A stretch of 64,000 nucleotides of DNA, taken from positions 1-64,000 of the forward strand of contig PNKZ01000003.1 in the NCBI GenBank assembly GCA_013822735.1. Reading direction: 5' to 3'. Numbering within the stretch: position 1 is the stretch's first letter; every line of letters begins with the position of its first letter. The DNA comes from Pirellula sp. GTDB lineage: Bacteria > Planctomycetota > Planctomycetia > Pirellulales > PNKZ01. This document shows, piece after piece, positions 42,748 to 51,532 of the stretch. The translations under genes were made by a program, and so were the position numbers. The notes under the pieces are model-generated. The model searched no databases, was not told the DNA's origin, and saw nothing but the letters and a program-made list of their open reading frames with translations.

Positions 42748-43917
42748 TTAACTGCGGACCAATGGCGGCGCTGCGGCTTCCCACGTGATGATTTGGCCGG
42801 CGTGGCGAAAGATAATTCCGCCCGAATTGAGATTGAGTTGGCGGAGCGCCTCGCTCGTTGCCGACTTCCAGTCGTGCGGTGCTATGCGGTCGTCGGCGAG
42901 AGGATTCAAGGTGCAGTGCGCCCAACTCTGCCGTTCAAATGCCGAAAGAATTTTGCTCTGGTTGGGAGCCGGTTGTCCTCGGAAACGCTTGGCGAGCTTT
43001 CCGCGAAAGAATAGCTCGCCGGTGACATCGAGAAATTGAGGTCGTGGAACGTAGCAGTCCCAGATCTGTTGATCTATCTCATTTGTAAGCTCACAAGCTG
43101 ACCCCGCCATACCATCGTCCGAAGCATGACTTTCTAGCCATGCGACGACGGAGTCCAAGCCGGTCAATTGCAACCCCATTTGAATTCGGCCGTACGTGGC
43201 TTCGTCAGGCGACAGCGAACCGGCGCATCGGAACGTGTTTGCGAAGCGATTAACGTGTCCGGCGTACCACGCTTCCGCGTCTATTTCTGCGTCGCCGTCG
43301 AATCGTTCGGCAAGTTCGGGCGGACAACGACGAGCGTACTTCCGGTCATCAAACAGTCGACGGTGAACGGACGCCGGACGCACGAGGCGGTCCACTTCGA
43401 TGCCAAGCCGCAAGACGGCCAAGTGCCGCTGATCCAAATTCGAGGCAATCAGGTCAACCAACTCGTCGGTGCCGACCTCGGAGAATTCTCGGATCAGCGA
43501 GTCGCAGTATGCCTCATGATCTGTGTCGCCTTCCGCGTCGACCGGGGACGAAAACAATGTGTACAGAAAGTCGGGATCAGAATCGTGCGGAAGATGCCAA
43601 TTCGCTACGAGCCCGTCCAAGCGACGCCGAAGCGACCAATATCGCGACTCGTCCGGTAATAGCTGCTCGACGCAGAATTCGAGCTTCGTCAGGGCGGGCT
43701 GCGCGAGATTCCTTTGGGTTCGCACGCTAGCCGGCTTGTTGCGAAACGCGAGCATAACGAACTGCTTCCCATGGAAACGGAAAGCGTTGAGGCATCGTCC
43801 CGCCGTGTATGCGATCTGCTCGGATGACGACCTATTGCGCCGAGCCCAGGACTCACGTTGCCAGCCGCTCAGTTCGACCTTACTCGGTTCGATTTGCAAT
43901 TCGGTTTCGGTTGCCAT
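42748..43917 (-). CDS. Hypothetical protein between DUF1580 gene and integrase
   Basis: 389 residues; no family recognised. It starts 74 bases after the integrase stop. The composition is acidic and soluble, with predicted helices (LRRRLDGLVANWHLPHD, CDSLIREFSEVGTDELVDLIAS), no signal peptide and no clear catalytic motif. A Trp-rich C-terminus (QSWAHCTLNPLADDRIAPHDW) is seen. Its position within the integrase-proximal block suggests an element function. Confidence 0.6.
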   Translation of the reverse strand: MATETELQIEPSKVELSGWQRESWARRNRSSSEQIAYTAGRCLNAFRFHGKQFVMLAFRNKPASVRTQRNLAQPALTKLEFCVEQLLPDESRYWSLRRRLDGLVANWHLPHDSDPDFLYTLFSSPVDAEGDTDHEAYCDSLIREFSEVGTDELVDLIASNLDQRHLAVLRLGIEVDRLVRPASVHRRLFDDRKYARRCPPELAERFDGDAEIDAEAWYAGHVNRFANTFRCAGSLSPDEATYGRIQMGLQLTGLDSVVAWLESHASDDGMAGSACELTNEIDQQIWDCYVPRPQFLDVTGELFFRGKLAKRFRGQPAPNQSKILSAFERQSWAHCTLNPLADDRIAPHDWKSATSEALRQLNLNSGGIIFRHAGQIITWEAAAPPLVRS

Positions 43918-43991
43918 AATGCACCAGATGCTTCGATGGGCACGTCTATCTTGGAGCCGATGTGCTCCTTCGCGGTAGCCCCCACTTCTTG

Positions 43992-45356
43992 CTATCCGAC
44001 CTCGCGAATGATTTCGATCGCACGGCGGAGATCACGCTCCGCATAAATCTGGGTAACGTCGGCTTTCTGGTGACCCAAGACTAGTTGAGCCGCCTCCAGA
44101 CCGTACTTGGCGCGAATCTCAGTCCCGGCGGCGTGACGAAGTTGATTTGGGCTCCAACGCTGAGACGCGAGCTTTGCGAACCATTCGATCTCGGCATCGA
44201 CCGCATCGTTATTCGGATTTTTCTCAAACAACGCCCGCTCGTGGCCGGCTTGTTTCCAGCGGTTGCGTCGGCCTTTGCGAACCATATCCTTCTTGCGTAC
44301 CTTGCCCGACCGCGCCAGCGTCAATAATTGGTTCCAGGTCAGGGGGCCGATTGTTTCGCCGAAAGCCTTGTCACACGCTCGGTGAATGGCTGAGTAGTAC
44401 GACTTCTCGCTGTAGTAAAGGCGCGGTTTTCGCTGGGGTCGCGGTTTGCTGCGGTCGACTTGCGACGGCTGAACCTTGCTGACGCGGCGCTCCCGCATCA
44501 ACTGCTTGCGGCGTCGCTCGCTTTCCGCCGGGGAAAAGCAATACTGGTCGGCCTCGCGATTCAAATACGGTTTCAGAATGACTTGGGCCTTCGGTCCGAT
44601 GAAGATCACCCGCGTTCGGTCATGATGCTCGGTCTTATAGGCCGCTGGTCGAAAGAGCCAGACTTTGTCTCGGCGGTCAACTTCACGGGGCCGCATGAGG
44701 CAAATCTCCTGCGGTCGGCAACCGCAGAGCCGCTGGACTTGAACCATGTCCGCGACGATTGGAGGCATGTGCTGCAAAGTGGCTTCCACGCATTCCTGAG
44801 AAACTGGTCGAACCGGAGCCGTCTCGCGCGCGGCCGACCGATTCCTCTTGAGCCCGCGCACATGAGCTAGGCCCTGGTAGACATGGGGAGCGATGAGTTC
44901 TTCGGCGACGCCCCAGCTGAATACTTGCTTGATTCGCCGAATGCGCGAGTTGATGACGCCGCGCGAAAGGCCGTTGCGGATCATGCGATCGCGAACGACC
45001 TTGAGCTTGGCGGGACCGAACTCGTCGCACAGCGCGTGGCCGTACAACCGGCGCAGCGGTCGCAGCGCATAACGAAAGTTGTCCGCCTCGCCGGTCGGCC
45101 GACCGTCTTTGACGTAGTACCGCTTGGCGTGGCGGATGAAGCGGGCGATCAAATCGACGATCTCTAAGCCGTCCCGCCCGATGGTCGGCTGTCGATCACG
45201 GGCTAGCCATTCGCTGACCAGGCGATCGTAGGCGATGCGGCTGGCTTTCGAGCGCCAAGGGCCGAGATAGTGGTCTCGTCCGCCGAGGGTGACGAGCGCT
45301 TGGCCGCTGGCCCGGTGCAGACGGTACTGAGGAACTGTATGAACGAGGCGAGGCAT
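43992..45356 (-). CDS. Tyrosine recombinase / integrase
   Basis: 454 residues. N-terminal SAM-like binding domain with the planctomycete integrase opening YRLHRASGQALVTLGGRDHYLG, and a catalytic domain with R214 (CGCRPQEI), R407 (NQLRHAAG), H429 (LGHQKADVTQ) and nucleophile Y438. The His of the usual HxxR box is Asn404, as in a subset of these integrases. It catalyses site-specific integration. The gene starts 123 bases from a tRNA-Val, the classic position for an island integrase beside its attachment site. Confidence 0.93.
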   Translation of the reverse strand: MPRLVHTVPQYRLHRASGQALVTLGGRDHYLGPWRSKASRIAYDRLVSEWLARDRQPTIGRDGLEIVDLIARFIRHAKRYYVKDGRPTGEADNFRYALRPLRRLYGHALCDEFGPAKLKVVRDRMIRNGLSRGVINSRIRRIKQVFSWGVAEELIAPHVYQGLAHVRGLKRNRSAARETAPVRPVSQECVEATLQHMPPIVADMVQVQRLCGCRPQEICLMRPREVDRRDKVWLFRPAAYKTEHHDRTRVIFIGPKAQVILKPYLNREADQYCFSPAESERRRKQLMRERRVSKVQPSQVDRSKPRPQRKPRLYYSEKSYYSAIHRACDKAFGETIGPLTWNQLLTLARSGKVRKKDMVRKGRRNRWKQAGHERALFEKNPNNDAVDAEIEWFAKLASQRWSPNQLRHAAGTEIRAKYGLEAAQLVLGHQKADVTQIYAERDLRRAIEIIREVG

Positions 45357-45381
45357 CGGGCAGTGCTCCTGTTTTCGGGCG

Positions 45382-45459
45382 CAAAACGGTATCTACCGTT
45401 TTGGCTCGAAGGAATCGGAGGGCACTGCCGACCATCGGCAGGTAACCTAAGCGTAGGTT
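45382..45459. repeat. Cluster of inverted repeats between integrase and tRNA-Val
   Basis: Three repeats in 78 bases: 45382-45403 (10-base perfect stem CAAAACGGTA, two-base centre), 45425-45441 (CTGCCGA/TCGGCAG) and 45444-45459 (AACCTA/TAGGTT). The region separates the integrase start from the tRNA 3' end, as expected for arm-type recombinase sites or the integrase promoter. No direct repeat of the tRNA end was found elsewhere in the window. Confidence 0.45.
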
Positions 45460-45479
45460 TCGGAAGGACTTAAAATTAG

Positions 45480-45553
45480 TGGGCGATACAGGACTCGAAC
45501 CTGTGACCCCTAGCTTGTCGAGCTAGTGCTCTAACCAACTGAGCTAATCGCCC
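45480..45553 (-). tRNA. tRNA-Val (anticodon GAC) with C33, likely integration site
   Basis: 74 nt. Acceptor GGGCGAT/ATCGCCC, D arm GCTC/GAGC, anticodon stem CTAGC/GCTAG with loop TCGACAA, T arm ACAGG/CCTGT; discriminator A. Position 33 is C where T is expected, although the stem register is unambiguous. Its 3' end faces the integrase, so the island lies on its 3' side. Confidence 0.85.
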
Positions 45554-45753
45554 GCGGTCATCCCTGTGAAAATTTGCAGTGCGAGTTTCACGAGGTAGCC
45601 GAGGGTCGGCCGAAGGGCATTCGGTCGACGACGAACTAACAAGTGTGACGCACGATTTCCGGGTCGTCAAGGGGCAGGCTTCCGCGACGGCGCGGCGCGC
45701 GAAAAGCGATTCCATCAACGGCATTTCCAACGCTGTGACTCGCGCTTGGCCTG

Positions 45754-48192
45754 CTAGCGGGAAGCGACTCCACAGCGCGGGTCGGCGTTGCAATCGGCAT
45801 ATTCGGCAGCGTCGGCGGCCGGTATCGCGGGCTCCGCCACGACCGCCGGCTTCACCAGCGCACAGAGCATCGCGGGAAGGATCACGAGGTCGCCGACGAG
45901 GGCCGCGAAGATCGTAACGCACGAGAGCAACGAGAAGAGACGCGTCGTCGGCATCTCGCTGATCTGCAAACTGCCGAAGCCGGCCAACAGCACGAGTGAC
46001 GTCATGATCATCGCCGAGCCGACTGCTTGGTACGTGCGCAAGACGGCGTTCTGCACGTTGCCGTCGAGTTTCATTTCCCGCTGGAAGCGGTTGATGAAAT
46101 GGATCGTGTCGTCGACGGCGATGCCGAGGCAGATGCTAAAGACGATCACGCTCGTCATCTGCAGCGGCCGGCCGGTGACGACGAGGTACGTGGCGGTGAC
46201 GGCCATGGGGAACAGGTTCGGCACGATGCTGATGAGTCCCAGACGGAAGCTGCGAAACCCGACGGCCATGACGACGAAGATGATCGCCGCAGCCGAGCCG
46301 AGGCTGGAAGCCAGATCGGTAATCATCTGATTCAAATTGCGCGAGGCCAGCACGCTGGTTCCGGTCAAATGAAAACGGACGCCCGGGTATTGCGCTTCGA
46401 GCCGAGGAAACTCCTTGCGCAAATCGTCAAACGTCGCCAAGTGTTCCGTGCTGCCCACCTCCTGCAGCCGAAGGTGAACGAGCGCGCGACGTAATTCAGG
46501 CCGGACGTAGTTCTTGAGTTGCTCATCGCCGACCCAACGGAGGTTCTCGGCCTGACGCTCCAGCGGCAGGTCGGCCCCCGGCAACGAGCGAACTAAGCTG
46601 ACGATCGAGCTGGGATTGCGAACGTCGGGATGGGTGACGGCAAACTTTTGTACCGCATCAATGGCGTAGAGAACCTGGGCGGAGTCGAACGCGAGCGGGG
46701 CGTCCCACTCGACGAGGATCATTGCCGACGTCGAACCGCCGAAATGTTTGTCGAGTTCGACCACCGCTTGAAACGAGGGACGCGTCGTCGGCAGGGCTTC
46801 CGTCGCCTGGTTACTCGGCGTGAGATAGAACATCGAGCCGCACATCGCGAGCGTTACCAGCGTGCCGCCGATCGTCGTGTACCACGGCCGACGGATGATC
46901 GCCCGCGTCAGCGGCTCGAACCATTTGGCGAAGCGTTCCGGCAGATCCGCTTCGGCCGCGGCGTGAACGTGCAGACCCCAGCGCGTACCCGCCAAGAGCG
47001 GCGTGAGCAGCAGTACGGCCACTAAGGCCAAGATCGCCCCGATGCCGCAAAGCACGCCGAAATGTTGAATGATCTGAATGCGCGCGACGGCGAGCGAGCC
47101 GAAGCCGACGGCCGTGGTGACGGAGCAGAGCAGGCACGCCAGTCCGAGGTGCCGCAAGGCGTCGCGCGCGGCGATGCGCGGGGCGACGCCGGCGGCCCGT
47201 TCGCGACGGATGTCGATCATGAGATGCACGGCGTCGGTGAAGCCGATCACCAGCACTAAGGTCGGCAGCACCGTGGTGATGATGTTCATCGGCTCGCCGG
47301 CCAGCCCCATCAGGCCGACGGTCCACATCGCTCCGAGCATCGCGGAGAGGCAGACTATGGCGACCGCCGCCGGTCGACGAAACAGGAGCGTCGCCATCAC
47401 GACCGTGAGCGACCCGCCGACCAGCACGAACTTCGTGCTTTCATTGCGCACCGACTCGAAGATCTCGACCCGAATCGGCGCCATGCCGGTGAGCCGGACG
47501 GTGAGATTGCTTGCGGCTTCCGAGCGCGCGCAGGCCGACTGTAAGCGTTCGACGATCGGCGCGAGCTGGCGGATGGCTTGATTGCGTTCGTCGAGACGCG
47601 CGACGATCAGGGTCGCACGGCCGTCGTCGGAGATTAGTTGACCGCGCGCCAAGGGATGCTTCATCGCCGACTCTCGCGCCGCGCGACAAGCGAACTCGGT
47701 CGGCGGCGATCCGTCGGCGGGGAGTTCCGGCAGCAACGAATACGGGGTCGTCGGCACCGGCTTGAAAAGCATCGTCAGCGCTTTCGTTCCGCCGCGCTTG
47801 GGAAAGATCACCAAGTCGGCCAAGCTCTGTACCTCGGCGACGCCCTGCGTGCCGCGTACGTCGTCGATCAGACTTCGCAGTGCGACGATGTTGGCCGGGC
47901 TGTAGATATCGTCGGCCTCGACGAGGATGACGCCGTCGACGTCGTCGGCGCCGAAATCGTGGAACACGCTCTCCAGCCGGCGAAAGTCCTCGTCGTGCGA
48001 GCGGAACGTAGCGCGGGGAACGTCGTCGTATTGCAAGCGGACAATGCCGACGAGCGCCGCTAGCGTCGTCGCCGCCAACAGCAGCGAGACGGCGCGTCGA
48101 TGCGCATCGAACCAATCGGCAAAGCGACGAAACAAAACGGCGGCTCCGCGGAATGGCGTCGAAGGTTTTATGTGGGAGGGCGAGCGGGCCAC
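45754..48192 (-). CDS. RND-superfamily exporter (MMPL/HpnN-like)
   Basis: 812 residues. Two halves, each with one TM helix, a large periplasmic domain and a cluster of about five TM helices; the repeated motifs GFTDAVHLMIDIRRE and GIAVDDTIHFINRFQRE contain the charged residues of the proton path. This matches the MMPL/hopanoid-type RND exporters of lipids or small molecules. It is the first clear chromosomal gene to the right of tRNA-Val. The substrate cannot be read from the sequence. Confidence 0.88.
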   Translation of the reverse strand: MARSPSHIKPSTPFRGAAVLFRRFADWFDAHRRAVSLLLAATTLAALVGIVRLQYDDVPRATFRSHDEDFRRLESVFHDFGADDVDGVILVEADDIYSPANIVALRSLIDDVRGTQGVAEVQSLADLVIFPKRGGTKALTMLFKPVPTTPYSLLPELPADGSPPTEFACRAARESAMKHPLARGQLISDDGRATLIVARLDERNQAIRQLAPIVERLQSACARSEAASNLTVRLTGMAPIRVEIFESVRNESTKFVLVGGSLTVVMATLLFRRPAAVAIVCLSAMLGAMWTVGLMGLAGEPMNIITTVLPTLVLVIGFTDAVHLMIDIRRERAAGVAPRIAARDALRHLGLACLLCSVTTAVGFGSLAVARIQIIQHFGVLCGIGAILALVAVLLLTPLLAGTRWGLHVHAAAEADLPERFAKWFEPLTRAIIRRPWYTTIGGTLVTLAMCGSMFYLTPSNQATEALPTTRPSFQAVVELDKHFGGSTSAMILVEWDAPLAFDSAQVLYAIDAVQKFAVTHPDVRNPSSIVSLVRSLPGADLPLERQAENLRWVGDEQLKNYVRPELRRALVHLRLQEVGSTEHLATFDDLRKEFPRLEAQYPGVRFHLTGTSVLASRNLNQMITDLASSLGSAAAIIFVVMAVGFRSFRLGLISIVPNLFPMAVTATYLVVTGRPLQMTSVIVFSICLGIAVDDTIHFINRFQREMKLDGNVQNAVLRTYQAVGSAMIMTSLVLLAGFGSLQISEMPTTRLFSLLSCVTIFAALVGDLVILPAMLCALVKPAVVAEPAIPAADAAEYADCNADPRCGVASR

Positions 48193-48439
48193 TGACTATC
48201 GTTTGCCCGGTGCCCCTATCGCTTGCTCAGGCAAGGTCTTACCGTATTATTCATCGGCAGGATACCGCTCGGCGGACCAACACGCCGGCATGCAAGGGAA
48301 GCTCTACCGATTGTTTCGATTTTCTCGACGTTACGGCGACCCAAAACTCCGCCGGCGGCGTACTAACTAGAGTCGCGAAGCGCGTCGGGACACCTTGCCG
48401 AGCGGTGTTCTTGCCGTTTTGTCAGACTCGTGACGACGA

Positions 48440-49855
48440 ATGCTCGACATGATGTTGCGAACGTGCTGGAGCGTGGCCGTGATTCTTTGGTCCAGTCAAA
48501 CCGCTTGGAGCGAAACGCCGCCCGGTGCGGGCCCGGCGCCAACTGCGCCGCGCGTCGTCGAAGGCGCTCAGACCGGGCCGTTGGCCGAGTACGTGCGCGC
48601 GCGGGACGATTCCTACGCCTGGAGCGTGCGGCGTCGCGGTGAGTTCGGCGCCGGTCGGTACGCGGAATTGACGCTCACATCGCAAACGTGGCACGACCAG
48701 AAATGGCGGCATCAACTCTTCATCTACAAGCCGGCCGTGGTGAAAGACACAAGTCGGGCGTTGCTCTTGATCGGCGGCGGGGCGTGGAGCGACGAACTCG
48801 CGCAGCCGCCGGGCGCTGACGCTTCCCTGCCGCGCGAGGCGGGAATACTTGCCATGGCCGCCGACGCGCTCGGCGTGCCGGTCGTGTTGGTGTTGCAAGT
48901 GCCGCATCAACCGATCTTCGACGAGCTGTATGAGGACGCGGCCATCTCGCACACTTTTCGTGAGTTCGTGCGCTCGGGCGACGTCACCTGGCCGCTCCTC
49001 CTGCCGATGGTGAAAAGCGCCGTGCGGGCCATGGATTGCGCCGCCGAGTTTGCGCGCGACGAATGGAAGCTCGAGCCCGTGAAGTTCACGGTGACCGGCG
49101 CTTCCAAGCGCGGCTGGACCACGTGGCTTACGGCGGCCGTCGACCAGCGCGTGGAATGCCTGGCGCCGATGGTGATCGACATGCTCAACATGCGGAGCCA
49201 TCTCAAGCTGCAAGTCGATTCGTGGGGAGGCTACTCCGACGAAATCCACGACTACACGGACCTCGGCATTCATAAGCTTGTGGAAACGCCCGCCGGCGGG
49301 AAGCTGCTGGAGATCGTCGATCCGTACAGCTACCGCAAGCAAATCACACAGCCGAAGTTGCTACTGCTCGGGACCAACGACCGGTATTGGCCGCTCGAGT
49401 CGCTAAACCAATACTGGCCGGACCTCGTCGGCGACAAATATATCTGCTACGTGCCGAACAACGGCCACGGTTTGAAGGATCTCGCTCGCGTGCTCGGCGG
49501 AATTTCTGCTCTGCATCGTCATGCGGCCGGCGCGCTCGTGCTGCCGAAGCTCGCTTGGGAACAGGTCGAACACGTTGACGGTGCGGAACTCGTGCTGCGC
49601 TCCGATCGCGCGCCGACGGAAGTACTCGCGTGGCAGACGACGAGCGTGAATCGCGACTTCCGTGAAGGCGTTTGGAAAGCCGAACCGGTGGCCGGCGACG
49701 ACGGCGTCTTTCGCTATCGCTTGCCGACTCCGAAGGCCGGCTGTGCGGCGTTCTTCTGCGAAGCGAAGTTTTCCGACCCCGCGTTGACATTGCCCTATTA
49801 TCTGTCGACGACCATCAAAGTCGTCGGAACCGCGGCCAAGCCGAAACCGCGCTAA
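48440..49855 (+). CDS. PhoPQ-activated pathogenicity-related (PqaA) family protein
   Basis: 471 residues with an N-terminal signal peptide (MMLRTCWSVAVILW...). Family signatures: LLIGGG, VTGASKRGWTTWLTAAVDQRV (nucleophile-elbow-like GASKRG), ITQPKLLLLGTNDRYWPLES and NNGHGLKD (Asp and His of an alpha/beta hydrolase). PqaA homologues are abundant in planctomycetes; the enzymatic role is not established, though the hydrolase fold is evident. It is convergent with the sulfatase across an inverted repeat. Confidence 0.85.
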   Translation: MLDMMLRTCWSVAVILWSSQTAWSETPPGAGPAPTAPRVVEGAQTGPLAEYVRARDDSYAWSVRRRGEFGAGRYAELTLTSQTWHDQKWRHQLFIYKPAVVKDTSRALLLIGGGAWSDELAQPPGADASLPREAGILAMAADALGVPVVLVLQVPHQPIFDELYEDAAISHTFREFVRSGDVTWPLLLPMVKSAVRAMDCAAEFARDEWKLEPVKFTVTGASKRGWTTWLTAAVDQRVECLAPMVIDMLNMRSHLKLQVDSWGGYSDEIHDYTDLGIHKLVETPAGGKLLEIVDPYSYRKQITQPKLLLLGTNDRYWPLESLNQYWPDLVGDKYICYVPNNGHGLKDLARVLGGISALHRHAAGALVLPKLAWEQVEHVDGAELVLRSDRAPTEVLAWQTTSVNRDFREGVWKAEPVAGDDGVFRYRLPTPKAGCAAFFCEAKFSDPALTLPYYLSTTIKVVGTAAKPKPR

Positions 49856-49869
49856 GAGACCTCTGGCTC

Positions 49870-49943
49870 TGTAGGGAACGCCCTCCGTGGCGTTCCGTCC
49901 GGTCCGCGTCATTCGCGGAACGCCACCGAGGGCATTCCCTACA
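49870..49943. repeat. 28-base inverted repeat between convergent genes
   Basis: Arms 49870-49897 and 49916-49943 are complementary except two positions (core GGGAACGCCCTC...GGCGTTCCG). It could terminate both convergent genes; the right arm overlaps the last codons of the sulfatase. No T run follows, so it may instead be a dispersed genomic repeat. Confidence 0.6.
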
Positions 49944-51411
49944 TTCGCCTCTTCTTCCTTTTCGGCTCGGCCGACGGCGCGTTGGTGAAGTCGAACGTTT
50001 CCGCGTCGGGCTTGTCGGTGCCGAGCGGCATCCAATCGCCGAACACCTTTTGCTGCTCCTTCATTTCGGCGAGCATCTTTTCGACCCGCTCCTTCTGTTC
50101 CGGCGCTGCCGCGAGATCGTGGAGTTCGTCTGGATCGTTTGCCAGATCGAAAAGCTGTGAGCGATTGATGCGGGGATAGCGGAGGAGCTTGTAGCGTTCG
50201 TCGCGCAGCACGCGTTGCACCCCTTGGTAGGCGCAGAAAATCAAGTCGCGGTGTTTAGTCGTTTCGCCGGAAAGTACTTTGGCAAAGCTGCGGCCGTCGA
50301 TGCCCGGCGGGCTTGCGGCGCCGGCGAGCTCACAGACGGTCGGATAAATATCGAAGAGATACACGAGCGCGGCCGTGCGTCCCGCGCGCACGCCGGGGCC
50401 TGCAAAGATCAGCGGCGATCGCGTGCTGTGGTCGTACAGATTCTGCTTTCCCATCAGGCCGTGGCTTCCCATCGCCAGCCCTTGGTCGGCGGAGAAGATC
50501 ACAATCGTCTCTCCTTCGAGATTCAGCGCCCGTACTTGCTCGAGCAATCGGCCCAGGTGATGGTCGAAGGCGGTGATCGTTGCGTAATAGTCGTGCAATT
50601 GTTTGCGGACCTCGTGCTCCGTACGCGGCCAGGGGGCGAGGCGTTCGTCGCGTACCGCGAGCTCACCGTTGTTAAACGGATGCAACGGCAGGTAATTCTT
50701 CGGCAGTGGAATCGCCTCGGTCCGGTACTGTGCGTGGTACGCTGCCGACGCGACGCGCGGATCGTGCGGGTTGCCGAACGCCAAGTACATGAAGAAAGGT
50801 CGCTTCGTATCGCGATCGGTCTTCAGGAACGTGATTGCTTCGTCGACGATCTCTTGGCCCGGCTCGCCGCTCAGGCGTTCTTGTTGGTCGTCCTTCAGGT
50901 ACTTGTTGATTTCGAAGCGGGCCTGAATGTTCGTCGCCGTATTGCCGCGTTTGCCGTGGTGATAGGTTTGGTAGCCCGCCGCTTGTAGCGAGAGCGGGAA
51001 GTTGGGCGGGTCGCCCGGGGCGAGAATGTTCCATTTGTAGCCGGCCGCCAACTTGCTCGCGACGCTCTCCGCGGCAGCCGGGTCCTCGGCGCTCGGTTGA
51101 AATACGTCGCCGCTCTTGGGATTGACGAGCCTGCTGTAATGAAAGAATGACTTGCCGCTGAGCATCATATTGCGGCTCGGCGTGCACACGGCTGCGGAGT
51201 TGCCGCCGAAGTTATAGGCGTTTTGAAACGCCATGCCGCGCGCCGCCAAGCCGTCGAGCGTCGGCGTGCGAATCGCCGGGTTCCCGAGTGCGCCGATGGT
51301 ATCGGGCCGTTGATCGTCGGCATGAAGGAAGAGAACGTTGGGCGTCGCGGCTTGGGCGACGTTGCCTACGACGAGGCATGTAGAGAACAGCACAGCGAAC
51401 ATTCGGGTCAT
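49939..51411 (-). CDS. Sulfatase (arylsulfatase/N-sulfoglucosamine sulfohydrolase type)
   Basis: 490 residues with signal peptide (VGNVAQA cleavage region). NVLFLHADDQRPD provides the metal-binding acids, and CTPSR with C76 is the site converted to formylglycine. Later motifs GKRGN and DQGLAMGSHGLMGKQNLYDHS complete the metal and sulfate sites. Exported hydrolase for sulfate esters, probably of polysaccharides. Standard length; C-terminal tail basic (AEPKRKKRRM). Confidence 0.92.
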   Translation of the reverse strand: MTRMFAVLFSTCLVVGNVAQAATPNVLFLHADDQRPDTIGALGNPAIRTPTLDGLAARGMAFQNAYNFGGNSAAVCTPSRNMMLSGKSFFHYSRLVNPKSGDVFQPSAEDPAAAESVASKLAAGYKWNILAPGDPPNFPLSLQAAGYQTYHHGKRGNTATNIQARFEINKYLKDDQQERLSGEPGQEIVDEAITFLKTDRDTKRPFFMYLAFGNPHDPRVASAAYHAQYRTEAIPLPKNYLPLHPFNNGELAVRDERLAPWPRTEHEVRKQLHDYYATITAFDHHLGRLLEQVRALNLEGETIVIFSADQGLAMGSHGLMGKQNLYDHSTRSPLIFAGPGVRAGRTAALVYLFDIYPTVCELAGAASPPGIDGRSFAKVLSGETTKHRDLIFCAYQGVQRVLRDERYKLLRYPRINRSQLFDLANDPDELHDLAAAPEQKERVEKMLAEMKEQQKVFGDWMPLGTDKPDAETFDFTNAPSAEPKRKKRRM

Positions 51412-51438
51412 CGCAAATCACCTTCCCATCGAATACGA

Positions 51439-51512
51439 GCCCCGACGCGCAAGCGAGGGGACCTATGAACCGCCTACTAAATTCCGTCGTCCCCTCGCTT
51501 GCGTTTCGGGGC
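51439..51512. repeat. Inverted repeat between sulfatase and protease genes
   Basis: Arms 51439-51461 and 51490-51512 match over 21 of 23 bases (GCCCCGACGCGCAAGCG...). Located in the 120-base gap between the C-terminal processing protease (stop at 51533 side) and the sulfatase start. Hairpin terminator or dispersed repeat. Confidence 0.6.
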
Positions 51513-51532
51513 TAGTGTGAAATAGATCGCGA

